From NCBI GenBank assembly GCA_016219015.1, contig JACRCL010000010.1:1-64000 (forward strand): 64,000 bases of DNA. Reading direction: 5' to 3'. Every line of letters begins with the position of its first letter. Within the stretch, counting starts at the first letter, position 1. A model generated the notes under the pieces. The model was not told the origin of the DNA and did not search any database. It worked only from the letters and a program-made list of their open reading frames with translations. This document shows positions 24,843 to 32,884 of the stretch, piece by piece. The translations under genes and the position numbers were made by a program. Source of the stretch: Deltaproteobacteria bacterium (GTDB taxonomy: Bacteria > Desulfobacterota > GWC2-55-46).

Positions 24843-25769
24843 TTAAGCCGCCGTCATGAACTCGGCCCCTGCTATGTCCCAATCGGCCGACGGGGCGTAA
24901 CTCCCCTCGTACTCGAAGGTGACGAGGTATTTTGTGCCGTTGACCAGATGCGGCAGGGTCCATGCCCCGCTCGCGGCTGTGACGAGGGTTGTTCTCACCG
25001 GCGCGGACGCCGTGTTGTTCTTGGGGTAGACGTTCACCCTCACGTTGTAAACCGAACAGTCGATTGTATTGCCGTTCCTGTCCTTCACGACCCCGGATAC
25101 CTTCGGGGATACCATGAAGTCGTCCGTCAGCCAGTAAAGCTCGTCTACCTCCGTGGCGGATAACGCCCTGCTCCATACAGCCACGTCGTCCACACCGCCG
25201 GTCATATAGGTGTTCGGGACGCTGGTTGAGCCTAAATAGAGGCCCTGCGAGTTGTTCACTATGCCGGAGGTGCAGGCAACGGGCGTGCAGTCGAGGACGT
25301 TGTTGACGTATATCCTCATGTCGGTTCCGTCATAGACCCCCACGACGTGATACCAGTTGCCCGTCGTGAAGGCCGTGTTAGCCGTGACGGTTGTGAGGGC
25401 CGTGCCGTCACTTGAGAGGCTGAAAGTGAATTTATTCGAGGCGTTCTGCCCGATGGTATACCCGTAGTTCCCGCTCGCGCCGTGCTTGGAGACGTAATAT
25501 TTCTGGATAGAGTTGTTCCCCGGCTTTACCCATGCGGATATCGTGATGGGGCCGGTGATGTCGAGCCCGACCTGAGCCGCGTCCGTTATCGTAAGGTACT
25601 GGCTGTTCCCGCCCGCGAAAGTCGTCCCGAGGTTCGCCCCGCCGTCATGCCCGGCTACTGCCGTGGGCGCGCTCCCCGAGGCCGTGAGGGTATTGCCGTT
25701 GCCCGAGTCGTCCGTCCAGATGGTCGAGGCCAGCTTCCACTTGCCCTGTATGTTGTCCCAAAGAGCCAT
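24843..25769 (-). CDS. LamG/concanavalin-like lectin protein, copy 1
   Basis: The 308-residue paralogue of the adjacent gene starts MALWDNIQGKWKLASTIWTD. It has the same LamG blocks (ITISAWVKPGNNSIQKYYVS, NWYHVVGVYDGTDMRIYVNN, GGVDDVAVWSRALSATEVDE) and C-terminal module (TFEYEGSYAPSADWDIAGAE). Differences cluster in exposed loops, as expected when binding specificities diverge. Confidence 0.8.
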   Translation of the reverse strand: MALWDNIQGKWKLASTIWTDDSGNGNTLTASGSAPTAVAGHDGGANLGTTFAGGNSQYLTITDAAQVGLDITGPITISAWVKPGNNSIQKYYVSKHGASGNYGYTIGQNASNKFTFSLSSDGTALTTVTANTAFTTGNWYHVVGVYDGTDMRIYVNNVLDCTPVACTSGIVNNSQGLYLGSTSVPNTYMTGGVDDVAVWSRALSATEVDELYWLTDDFMVSPKVSGVVKDRNGNTIDCSVYNVRVNVYPKNNTASAPVRTTLVTAASGAWTLPHLVNGTKYLVTFEYEGSYAPSADWDIAGAEFMTAA

Positions 25770-25791
25770 CTTTAAAACCCCTCATTCAGTT

Positions 25792-25915
25792 ATCTGTTAT
25801 CCGTTATCTGTTATCAGTTATCTGTTATCTGTTTAAGGATGAGTCTTTTTACATTCACCGATAACCGACCACTGATAACTGATAACCGATAACCGTTTTA
25901 TCACCGATAACTTCT
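25792..25915. repeat. GTTATC-rich repeat array 2
   Basis: Several copies of GTTATC(C/T)GTTATC, then TCTTTTTACATTCACCGATA and ACTGATAACTGATAACCGAT. It is related to the array at 19021-19199 and again fills a gap between late phage genes, directly after the stop of the 250-residue gene. Confidence 0.7.
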
Positions 25916-25916
25916 T

Positions 25917-26669
25917 TTACGTCGTCGTCCCTTCGCACCTTAAATCGTAGGTCGTCTTCGCGGCCGCGTCGGTAGAGGCAAGAGTGAGCGCGAGCCATAT
26001 GCCCTGGGCTGACCCCGCCGTGAGGTTCTGCCCGTTGGCGATGTTCTTATCCGAGCTGTTAAAGGTAATCCCTGAAGGGGCTACCTGCCTGTTGTTGCCC
26101 GTCCCGTTCGTCCCGGTGTCGTCTATCGTGGCAGGCAGGCCGAAAGTGACCTTGCCGGAGGGGTCGGCGGCCTCCTTTATCACCCCGGAGGAGAGGGTGA
26201 GCGTGCCGTTGGTGTTCTTATAGAAGACCTTCTCGTAGTACGTCACGGACCCGGACTCCGGCGTGTTGACGGCATAGAAGGGCCGCCTCACCTGGGTTAT
26301 CCCCGGCTCAAGGGTTATGAGCGTTGCGCCCGCGCTCGCCTTCCTTATCGTGACGGTCCCCGTGGCCGCGCCCGACATGACGGCCTTCAGGATACGCTCG
26401 AAGGTCGTGGTGAAGGAGACGACCGAGACGCCGTTGAGGGTCTTTACCTCGCTCACGATCGTCCCGGCGCTGTCGCGTCCGTATATGGTCACGGTCTGGG
26501 TGGTGTCGCCGGAGGCCGAGGACAACATCTCGACTGCGCCCGAGGGCGTTATGTCCGTGAACTCCATCTTTATGGCGGTATTTATCGCCCCGCCTATGGC
26601 GGTTGCGCTGTCGTCGTCCGGCATTACCGCCGAGCCGTAGAGCTTGAGTTCAGATGCCTGTATGCTCAT
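25917..26669 (-). CDS. Phage structural protein, unknown (decoration-like)
   Basis: The 250-residue protein starts behind GGAGGTTTCTTTAA (MSIQASELKLYGSAVMPDDD). It is beta-rich and Thr/Ser-rich (TQTVTIYGRDSAGTIVSEVK, SGKVTFGLPATIDDTGTNGT), with Ala/Thr-rich ends. It lies between the small capsid-neighbour genes and the lectin genes. A capsid decoration or fibre role is plausible. The family was not identified with certainty. Confidence 0.55.
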   Translation of the reverse strand: MSIQASELKLYGSAVMPDDDSATAIGGAINTAIKMEFTDITPSGAVEMLSSASGDTTQTVTIYGRDSAGTIVSEVKTLNGVSVVSFTTTFERILKAVMSGAATGTVTIRKASAGATLITLEPGITQVRRPFYAVNTPESGSVTYYEKVFYKNTNGTLTLSSGVIKEAADPSGKVTFGLPATIDDTGTNGTGNNRQVAPSGITFNSSDKNIANGQNLTAGSAQGIWLALTLASTDAAAKTTYDLRCEGTTT

Positions 26670-26867
26670 TTAAAGAAACCTCCGTTAGAACTTCTCTTGC
26701 AAGATCAATCGGTGCTCGGCGGAAGGTACGCCCTTTTAAGGACGCATCAAACGAGCCATATAAAAGGTCAAGTACCATGGCGGGATAATTGAATCCATAT
26801 AAGAGCCAGGACTTGCCAAGAAGAAAACGTCAAAAGCTCAACATTTTCTCACTCCGCATTTATCCGA

Positions 26868-27026
26868 TCACTTCCTGGCCTTCCTGTTGTCAGACTCCTC
26901 CGCCGCCTTCTTCGCCTTCTTCTCCATCTCCTTAAGCTCCCTGCTTTTCGGGAGCCTGCCCGTCCTGATAAGGTGGTCCCTGTACATCCGTCCTATAACG
27001 CTCTCGACCGCCTTCCTCTCGCTCAT
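26868..27026 (-). CDS. Small basic phage protein (52 aa)
   Basis: The ATG at 27026 overlaps the stop of the next gene upstream as ATGA and gives MSERKAVESVIGRMYRDHLI, RTGRLPKSRELKEMEKKAKK and a basic tail. The product is helical and rich in Lys and Glu. The frame is short but coupled to its neighbour. The function is unknown; it may be a capsid or DNA-handling accessory. The 198 bases after it (26670-26867) show nothing clear. Confidence 0.6.
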   Translation of the reverse strand: MSERKAVESVIGRMYRDHLIRTGRLPKSRELKEMEKKAKKAAEESDNRKARK

Positions 27027-27193
27027 GCACGCCTCTTCCTCTTCGCCTTTTTCACCTCGCCCGTTCCAGCCTCTTCGACCGGCTTCCATCCGCGCTCGAT
27101 GAGTTTCCGCTCTTCGTACCCGCTTCTGGCCGGTACCGTTATCTCCGTCTTTCCGTCCTCCATGAAAGTCCCTGTATAAAACCACTTATCCAT
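27023..27193 (-). CDS. Small basic phage protein (56 aa)
   Basis: The ATG at 27193 sits behind AGAGGA and overlaps the stop of the 153-residue gene by eight bases. The product begins MDKWFYTGTFMEDGKTEITV and ends with a Lys/Arg-rich tail KKAKRKRRA. It is coupled (ATGA) to the 52-residue gene downstream. It is probably a small phage protein that binds DNA or capsid; this is inferred. Confidence 0.6.
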   Translation of the reverse strand: MDKWFYTGTFMEDGKTEITVPARSGYEERKLIERGWKPVEEAGTGEVKKAKRKRRA

Positions 27194-27647
27194 CAGTCCT
27201 CTTTTTCTTCATTGCCTCTTCTGGCTCTTCGCGCCGTAATATTCTCTTCCTGCCCCTTCCCAACCCGAGGTAAGCCCTCACCTCAGGGCCCAGGTGCTCC
27301 TCGGGTATCGGCGCGGGCGTCTCCAGGAAATTTCCATCCGGGAATTTTATACCCTCTTTCCTGATCCCTTTGTGCTCCCTCAGGGCCGCCTCCATCCGGC
27401 GCAAGAGGCCGTCGCTTACGGGCTTCAGGGGCACCCAGCCGTCCCTCCAGAACCGGACCGCCGCCTCCTTGAGGTCGCTCACCTTCACGGTCTGAATGCA
27501 TTTGATCCCGCCCTTATATTCCGTGTACTGCCTGTTCCACATCCAGAAGTCCTGGATGAGCTCGCCCTGCCACGCGATCCCCGCAAGGCTGTTGAAGCTT
27601 AAAGGTATGTAGCCCTTTTTTAAAAATCCGTTTATCGTCAGCGTCAT
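27186..27647 (-). CDS. Phage protein of unknown function (153 aa)
   Basis: The protein starts MTLTINGFLKKGYIPLSFNS, has a Trp-rich segment (AWQGELIQDFWMWNRQYTEY) and a basic C-terminus ending EEAMKKKRTDG. It follows the major capsid gene in the transcript. I do not recognise a family; head completion is a guess from position. Confidence 0.55.
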   Translation of the reverse strand: MTLTINGFLKKGYIPLSFNSLAGIAWQGELIQDFWMWNRQYTEYKGGIKCIQTVKVSDLKEAAVRFWRDGWVPLKPVSDGLLRRMEAALREHKGIRKEGIKFPDGNFLETPAPIPEEHLGPEVRAYLGLGRGRKRILRREEPEEAMKKKRTDG

Positions 27648-27658
27648 ATTTTTAAGGT

Positions 27659-27685
27659 ACGGAAGGGGAGCGTCTCCCCTTCCGT
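27659..27685 (-). terminator. Hairpin after the major capsid gene
   Basis: Perfect 12-base arms (ACGGAAGGGGAG and its complement) with a 3-base loop lie 10 bases past the capsid stop. On the minus strand the following sequence is ACCTTAAAAAT, a weak T-run, so partial termination or mRNA protection that keeps capsid expression high is likely. Confidence 0.6.
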
Positions 27686-27695
27686 AGGCGTACTT

Positions 27696-28559
27696 TTACT
27701 CGTGCATCGTTACTATCTTTACCCCGCCGTTCGCGGCCGTATTGACGCAGCCGTGGCCGTACACAGCGGTTACGACCAGCTCGGTGGCCCGCAGCGACGC
27801 GTCCCTCTGGAACTCCGTCTTTGCCCCGGTCTTCAGGACATACGCGAGGCCGGACTGGTTCCCCATGGGCATCATCACGCCCTGCCTGTCCGCGTTCACG
27901 TTGACGGACGCGCAGTTGGTCGACTGGATTATATCGACCCCGTAGAGCGTGCCGAGCGAACCCACGTCCGCGGCAGGCGTCGAGGGGCCGCCCCAGACCG
28001 CGCCTGTCGAAGACGCTATGGCGGACCTTAAGTTGCTCACCTGGTAAGGGTGGAGGACCGCCACGAACGGCCCCCTGGCGTTGCCGAGCTCGAGCGCGTA
28101 TATCGCGGACAGGAAGTTAGCCTCCGTAAGAGCCTGGCCCGACGTGCCGACCGAGTTGGTGAGAGCCGACGCTGAAGAGAGCAGGTCGGCGTCTATCTTG
28201 GCGGCAAGCGCCTTGCCGAGCTCCGCCGCGTAAGGCTCCAGCCCGCCAAGGCCCGAGCCGTTCAAGAGCATATCCGTTACCGTGATCATGATCCCGGCCT
28301 CGTCCGCGGTTATGAGCGTAGAGGTCGTATTGACCGCGGTGTTGCTCATGTCCGTGGCCTCGGTCAGGTCCGAAGCTGAAAGGAGAGGCCACTTGGGGAA
28401 CTCTACCGTTAGGGTCGAATCCCCGCTTATGTCAGCGACCCTCACCAGGGGCGGCATCACCGCCTCTGCGTAAGCCGCGTCGATTATTAGCCTCGATACT
28501 ATCTCGGCCGCTATCAGCTCGCCCGCCGAACCGGCGGCCGTTGTCACTTCGTTTGCCAT
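27696..28559 (-). CDS. Major capsid protein (HK97-type fold)
   Basis: The 287-residue protein starts MANEVTTAAGSAGELIAAEI. It has the marks of an HK97-type coat protein: an N-terminal arm, TVEFPKWPLLSASDLTEATD, a long spine helix (GLEPYAAELGKALAAKIDAD), FVAVLHPYQVSNLRSAIASS, LGTLYGVDIIQSTNC and a beta end AVYGHGCVNTAANGGVKIVT. The scaffold-like gene lies upstream. A hairpin follows the stop, which suits the high level of this product. Confidence 0.85.
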   Translation of the reverse strand: MANEVTTAAGSAGELIAAEIVSRLIIDAAYAEAVMPPLVRVADISGDSTLTVEFPKWPLLSASDLTEATDMSNTAVNTTSTLITADEAGIMITVTDMLLNGSGLGGLEPYAAELGKALAAKIDADLLSSASALTNSVGTSGQALTEANFLSAIYALELGNARGPFVAVLHPYQVSNLRSAIASSTGAVWGGPSTPAADVGSLGTLYGVDIIQSTNCASVNVNADRQGVMMPMGNQSGLAYVLKTGAKTEFQRDASLRATELVVTAVYGHGCVNTAANGGVKIVTMHE

Positions 28560-28595
28560 CTAATGCCTCCTTTTTTTGCGAAAAAATATCCTCTT

Positions 28596-29273
28596 TTATT
28601 GCCCTGTGGAGGCGGAGGGCTGGAACTTCCTTCTGCGCGCTTCGATGAAGGGGTTCTTCACGTCCTTGAACTTATAGGTCTGGCCGGCGCTCCCCTGGAC
28701 GTTTACGCCCTCCTTGAGGAGCCTGTCCAGCTCTTCCCTCGGCATATCGCGCCACGCGGAAGGGTCCCCGAGGCGGTACTTCATCGCGCCGTCGCCGAAC
28801 CTCGCTCCGAACGAGCCCGCGCCGTGGCTGGCGCTTGCGCGCAGGTGGTGCGGCCTTTCGCTCAGCCAGTGGCCTATGTACTCCTCCACTGACATGGGGT
28901 TACCGGAGCTGTTGACCTTCACCGCTCCTGATTCGCCGAGTACGCTGAAGTTCCCTTCCTCGTCCATCCTGACCCGGTCCTTCATGAGTTCCGCGACCTC
29001 ATCGGCGTCAACGACGCTGTGCCTGGATATGCTCCGCAGGAGCTGCGCCATCTTCTTATCCGACTTGAGCCTTTCCATCTCGGTTTTAAGCCGCTCGACC
29101 TCTTCTGAAGAGCCCCGGGTCTTCTGGGCCTTTGCGTACGCCTTCCGGTATGCCTCGTCTATAAGCTCCTGCACCTTTGCCTGCTGCTCGGGCAGGAAAG
29201 AGACCTTGAGCTCCGCCTCGCCGTTTTTAGGGCCGTCGCCCCTTTCAACCGATTTAAGTTCGTCAACCTGCAT
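28596..29273 (-). CDS. Capsid scaffold-like protein
   Basis: The 225-residue protein has an excellent GGGAGG ribosome site. Its middle is coiled-coil (KVQELIDEAYRKAYAKAQKT, EVERLKTEMERLKSDKKMAQ), and the C-terminal part ends with basic KNPFIEARRRKFQPS. Position between portal and major capsid and this highly charged helical make-up are typical of scaffold proteins that direct procapsid assembly. Confidence 0.75.
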   Translation of the reverse strand: MQVDELKSVERGDGPKNGEAELKVSFLPEQQAKVQELIDEAYRKAYAKAQKTRGSSEEVERLKTEMERLKSDKKMAQLLRSISRHSVVDADEVAELMKDRVRMDEEGNFSVLGESGAVKVNSSGNPMSVEEYIGHWLSERPHHLRASASHGAGSFGARFGDGAMKYRLGDPSAWRDMPREELDRLLKEGVNVQGSAGQTYKFKDVKNPFIEARRRKFQPSASTGQ

Positions 29274-29395
29274 GAAAGACCTCCCTTTCTCAGCCCCCCG
29301 TTTTTGATCCGGCCATGCGTGCGGCAGGGGTTCGCCGCGGCAAGTAATCTTTGACTGACGGCATTTGTCCGCGTGCGGACCTCCCGCACGCTCTT

Positions 29396-30748
29396 TTAAG
29401 CCCTGCCGTTGTTTTCTATCTCGTCGCTTATCCGGGCCTTCGTCTCATCGTTGAGCTTGGGCAGTATCGACTGGGCTATCTTTTTCTGGAGCTCCTTTTT
29501 GAACGTAGCCGAATCGACCTGGGCGGACTGGGCCTGTATGGCGTTCTTAAGGTCCCTGTCTATGTCCCTTACCGAGAAGTCGTCCGGGTAGTCTATTACC
29601 CCGTCGAAGCTCTTGCCCTCCCATTTGGCCCAGAGCCTCAGCACCTGCGCCTCGGCCTGCTCGATGTTGTCCGCCTTCTCGCTCAGGGTGGAGTAGAGCT
29701 GCTGGTATTCGAGCTCCATAGCCGCCGCCGAACGCGCCCTGCCCGAGTCCTCGCTCGCCTTTATGCCGCCCATCTTGGCTATCCGGTATATCTCGGCTAT
29801 GTCGTGCCTCACCCATTCGCGTATCTCGGTCAGGGACGAGTGCGGGGCCTCCAGCCAGTACGGCTTCGAATTCGGCTCGGCCGGGTCGAACTGGAGTATA
29901 TTCCTCGGCCCGACCTCCCTCTCCAGACTATCGCCCTTGGAAAATGGCACCGCGAGCATGGGGAAGGCGGTATTCTCTATAATCTCCTTGGCGTCCGAGC
30001 AGAGGTAATATATGTTCTTGTTTATATCCGCTATGTCCTGTATGTCGGAGATGCCCGCCATCCGTATCCCGGACTGCTTGTTGTAGAGGTTCACCACAGG
30101 GACCTCGCCAAGCCCGTGCCATCCCGCGTCTACGAGCACGGCGTCGGAGTCTTTCGATTGCCACAGCTCCCACCCGTCCCTCGTCCATATGCGGCAGGTG
30201 TCCTTTGATTCCTTTATCTTGACGCTTTCGAGCGCCGGGCGGCCCGAGAAGGGCATGCGCGCGTACGACCAGTCGAGTAGGTTCTCCGGGGTCACGAGGG
30301 TCACATACGGCCTTATCCCCGCCTCCGCGGCCTCGGCCTTCGTGGACGCAAGCGCGCGGGGCTTGTCGACTATTATCGACACCCTGCCGTATACGCTCGC
30401 GAACCTCTGCGCCTCACGCATGAAGTGCCTGAACGAGTTCCCACCGAGGTCCGCGTCCTTCAGGAAACCGTTGAACAGCGGGTCCAGCCCCAGGGAGCCG
30501 AAGCTCCTCTGCGCGTCCTTCCTGAAAAGGTGCGATACGAATATGTCTATCACCGGGCCGCAGTAGTTGTAATAATAGCTTATGGCCTTTCTCCGCCCGT
30601 AGTTGGCCGAGCTCTCGAACGGGTGCTGGAGGAGATAGCTCCCGTCCCTGTACATCTTCCCTCCGAAGTACGACCTTATATAGAACCTCCACTCGTCCAC
30701 GAACTCGGAGTACAGAGGGTGCGTGGAAGTAAGCTCTTCTCTTGTCAT
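29396..30748 (-). CDS. Phage portal protein
   Basis: ATG 30748 (MTREELTSTHPLYSEFVDEW) gives 450 residues. An in-frame ATG at 30796 (MIQPGGFTNDTERRPA) is inside the terminase gene and less likely. Portal features include RRKAISYYYNYCGPVIDIFV, VSIIVDKPRALASTKAEAAE, ENLLDWSYARMPFSGRP and the C-terminal helix region GRARSAAAMELEYQQLYSTL. The portal forms the dodecameric DNA gate of the capsid. The start is overlapped by an 8-codon frame (see findings). Confidence 0.85.
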   Translation of the reverse strand: MTREELTSTHPLYSEFVDEWRFYIRSYFGGKMYRDGSYLLQHPFESSANYGRRKAISYYYNYCGPVIDIFVSHLFRKDAQRSFGSLGLDPLFNGFLKDADLGGNSFRHFMREAQRFASVYGRVSIIVDKPRALASTKAEAAEAGIRPYVTLVTPENLLDWSYARMPFSGRPALESVKIKESKDTCRIWTRDGWELWQSKDSDAVLVDAGWHGLGEVPVVNLYNKQSGIRMAGISDIQDIADINKNIYYLCSDAKEIIENTAFPMLAVPFSKGDSLEREVGPRNILQFDPAEPNSKPYWLEAPHSSLTEIREWVRHDIAEIYRIAKMGGIKASEDSGRARSAAAMELEYQQLYSTLSEKADNIEQAEAQVLRLWAKWEGKSFDGVIDYPDDFSVRDIDRDLKNAIQAQSAQVDSATFKKELQKKIAQSILPKLNDETKARISDEIENNGRA

Positions 30749-30767
30749 GGCAGGCCGCCTTTCGGTG

Positions 30768-32036
30768 TCATTTGTAAAACCTCCTGGTTGGATCAAACCT
30801 CGTTGCCCTGAGGGGGAATTCGTATTCTATGAAATACCCGAGCGCGTCGGCGGCGTGCGTAAGGAGCCCGTTGGACTTATCCACCTCTGACGCCCCCTCT
30901 TTCCACTCTACCGCATCGAGGTCCTTCCTCAGGGCCGCGCACCCCGGGTGGTGGAATAACCGGGCCTCCCCGACGGTATTCTCGAGCATGGCGTTCAGCG
31001 CGTTCACCCTGTCTTTGACCTTCGGGTTAGCCTTCTTTATACGCTGGTCCCTGAAGCCGAGCTCATACAGGAGGGCGTAGTCGCTTTTCCCGGCTGTGGA
31101 CCTGTTCATGCCCGCGGCGTCTCCGTAGACGATCGCCCCCGCCCTGTGGCTGCCGTACCTTGAGAGCGCTTCCCTGCCCATCTCCATTGTGTTGGTGTTC
31201 CTCAGAAAGACCTCGTCTATCACCCACACTGTCCTGCCGTCCGTCTGCGCGACCTCCCATACGCACGGGTCCACGTTGAAGTCGCAGCATATGATTACCG
31301 GCAGGCTTTGATTTATTTCTATCGACCCGCGTTCATGCCTCTTCCGGTCGTAGGCGTAATATGCCCTTCCCGCCGCGCCCTCGAAGCTCGCCTCATACTC
31401 CTGCCTGAAGGTCCTCGGGTCCAGCACCCTGCGCGCGGAGGCGAGCTCTCCTGCCGGCAGTATCTCCGAAGACTTCCACGTGTATGCCCCCCAGTCGGGG
31501 TCGGCCCCGGAGACCGCGTAATCGAAAAGGTCTTTATAATGATTCAGCCCCTCCGGCACGCCTATGAACCAGCACCAGCCCATCCTATCCGAAAGGGCGG
31601 GCCTTATGTTCTCGCTCCAGGCTTCAACCCTCATGTTCGCGTATTCATCGAGGACCCCGCCGTCCCACGGCGTCCCTTCTATCCTCTGCGGCTTATCGAG
31701 CCCTACGACCCAGAGCTCGCTGCCGAATTTCGTCGTGATGCAAAGGTCTGTCTCCGAGGTCTTCCTTATCCATCCGGGCGGGGTGAGCGCCTTTATGTCC
31801 TTCCAGAATATCCTCTTCGCCTGGTCCCGCGTCGGCGCCGCGGCGAAGTACCTGGCATCGGCCCACGGCCTTTTTTTGGGCAGCTCCATCACGAGCTTTC
31901 TTTTGGCGAGCTCGGTCTTGCCGCTCCTCCTGCCGGCCGGCACGACGGCGAAACGCTTATTTTCCGTCATCAGCCTCGTCTGCTCCTTCAGGTACCGTAG
32001 CCCGTGCCATCTCTTTGGCAATCTCCTCTGGGTCAT
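30768..32036 (-). CDS. terL: Terminase large subunit
   Basis: The motor ATPase-nuclease packages DNA. ATG 32036 (MTQRRLPKRWHGLRYLKEQT) gives 422 residues; a TTG at 32051 is possible. Walker A is AGRRSGKTE (about 35), Walker B is GGVLDEYAN (about 125), a C-motif-like segment follows, and the RNase H-type nuclease begins IICCDFNVDP with VYGDAAG further on. It overlaps the small subunit gene by about 80 bases. Confidence 0.93.
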   Translation of the reverse strand: MTQRRLPKRWHGLRYLKEQTRLMTENKRFAVVPAGRRSGKTELAKRKLVMELPKKRPWADARYFAAAPTRDQAKRIFWKDIKALTPPGWIRKTSETDLCITTKFGSELWVVGLDKPQRIEGTPWDGGVLDEYANMRVEAWSENIRPALSDRMGWCWFIGVPEGLNHYKDLFDYAVSGADPDWGAYTWKSSEILPAGELASARRVLDPRTFRQEYEASFEGAAGRAYYAYDRKRHERGSIEINQSLPVIICCDFNVDPCVWEVAQTDGRTVWVIDEVFLRNTNTMEMGREALSRYGSHRAGAIVYGDAAGMNRSTAGKSDYALLYELGFRDQRIKKANPKVKDRVNALNAMLENTVGEARLFHHPGCAALRKDLDAVEWKEGASEVDKSNGLLTHAADALGYFIEYEFPLRATRFDPTRRFYK

Positions 32037-32424
32037 CCGTTCCGGCCTCAAGCCCCCATGCCTGCCTTTCGCCCTTTATTACGCTGGAGAGGACCTCCCC
32101 GGCTATCTTCGCCACCTTGAGCTCCTCCAGCCCGAGCTTTGCGTCGTCGCTCCTAAGCCCCTTGACGAGCCTTTTTTTTACGCCCCTCCAGAGGCTCCTG
32201 TGGTCGTCGAGCACCTCCCCGGGCACGCATGCGGGCCCGTCATCCAGAGGCCCGCGGGCCTTCTTTGCCTCCGTGCCCCTTTTCCACTTTTCTTTCTTTG
32301 CCCGCCTGAGGACCGTACTTGCGCTGCATCCGTATTTCCCTGAAATCCTTTTTATGCTGCTGCCTGACTCGAATTCAACTTTTACGCCTTCCCAGTCGAT
32401 CGCCACATTTAAACCCCGGACCAT
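31957..32424 (-). CDS. terS: Terminase small subunit
   Basis: The 155-residue DNA-recognition subunit has an N-terminal helix-turn-helix (GSSIKRISGKYGCSASTVLR), a basic patch (RAKKEKWKRGTEAKKAR) and a helical C-terminal oligomerisation part (KLGLEELKVAKIAGEVLSSV). Its overlap with terL is usual for this pair. It would choose the packaging start on the DNA. Confidence 0.82.
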   Translation of the reverse strand: MVRGLNVAIDWEGVKVEFESGSSIKRISGKYGCSASTVLRRAKKEKWKRGTEAKKARGPLDDGPACVPGEVLDDHRSLWRGVKKRLVKGLRSDDAKLGLEELKVAKIAGEVLSSVIKGERQAWGLEAGTDDPEEIAKEMARATVPEGADEADDGK

Positions 32425-32460
32425 AAAACTTTTTTCTCTTCATAACGCCGCCCGGATGCG

Positions 32461-32634
32461 TCATATCTCATCGAGCCCCTCGTGGTCGGCGCATGTCCTC
32501 AGCGGATAGAGGCTTATGAAGACCTTATTGCACTCCGCGCAAACCTCCGGCTCCCTTAAAAGCACCCTGCTGTTCTTCTTGTGCGCCACCCAGCTCTTTT
32601 TGCTGAAGCGTGAAGCTAACGCTTCGATCTCCAT
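32461..32634 (-). CDS. Small phage protein with CxxC (57 aa)
   Basis: ATG 32634 stands behind a perfect GGAGGTGAAT. The product begins MEIEALASRFSKKSWVAHKK and has VCAECNKVFISLYPLRTCAD, so a CxxC pair and a later Cys could bind zinc. The spacing to the terminase small subunit is 36 bases. It is probably the first gene after the operator-like repeats at 32670-32740. The role is unknown; small zinc proteins near terminase are often packaging accessories. Confidence 0.7.
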   Translation of the reverse strand: MEIEALASRFSKKSWVAHKKNSRVLLREPEVCAECNKVFISLYPLRTCADHEGLDEI

Positions 32635-32669
32635 ATTCACCTCCGCGTTCGTGCTTTCTTACCTATGCT

Positions 32670-32740
32670 GTTTTATTTCTACCCCTGATTTTTCATCCCT
32701 CTGTTTTACAACGAAAAAAAGTTTTATTTATTCTACCCCT
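32670..32740 (-). promoter_or_regulatory. Paired direct repeats upstream of the packaging genes
   Basis: On the plus strand GTTTTATTTCTACCCCT (32670-32686) and GTTTTATTTATTCTACCCCT (32721-32740) are direct repeats 51 bases apart in a gene-free, AT-rich stretch. They lie just before the 57-residue gene and terS, so they may bind a late activator or form a promoter pair. No clear -35/-10 was identified. Confidence 0.45.
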
Positions 32741-32800
32741 CCCGTTACCGGCTTGAAAAAGCATGGCGTGCGGACAGTGGCCGGCGTCGCCATTCACTTC

Positions 32801-32825
32801 GAGGCCCCGGGCGTGCCGGGGCCTC
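32801..32825. other. GC-rich hairpin
   Basis: Arms GAGGCCCCGG and CCGGGGCCTC with loop GCGTG (perfect 10 bp). It lies beside the terminator at 32836. There is no T-run on either side, so it may add to termination or act as an RNA structure. Confidence 0.5.
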
Positions 32826-32835
32826 AATAAAAAAA

Positions 32836-32861
32836 GGCCGGGCGGCTTTTCCCGCCCGGCC
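32836..32861 (-). terminator. Intrinsic terminator after the first phage operon genes
   Basis: The minus strand has stem GGCCGGGCGG/CCGCCCGGCC followed by TTTTTTTTATT, directly after the stop of the 96-residue gene. This should separate the first two small genes from the packaging genes unless antitermination acts. Confidence 0.85.
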
Positions 32862-32884
32862 TCGCAAGCAACGCAATTTACTTA

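Noticed and set aside
30749-30796. Longer start for the portal gene (MIQPGGFTNDTERRPA)
   Set aside because: It lies inside the terminase gene, lacks a ribosome site, and the residues do not fit a portal start.
32801-32825. Plus-strand terminator
   Set aside because: The perfect hairpin is followed by A-rich, not T-rich, sequence on the plus strand, and no plus-strand gene ends here.
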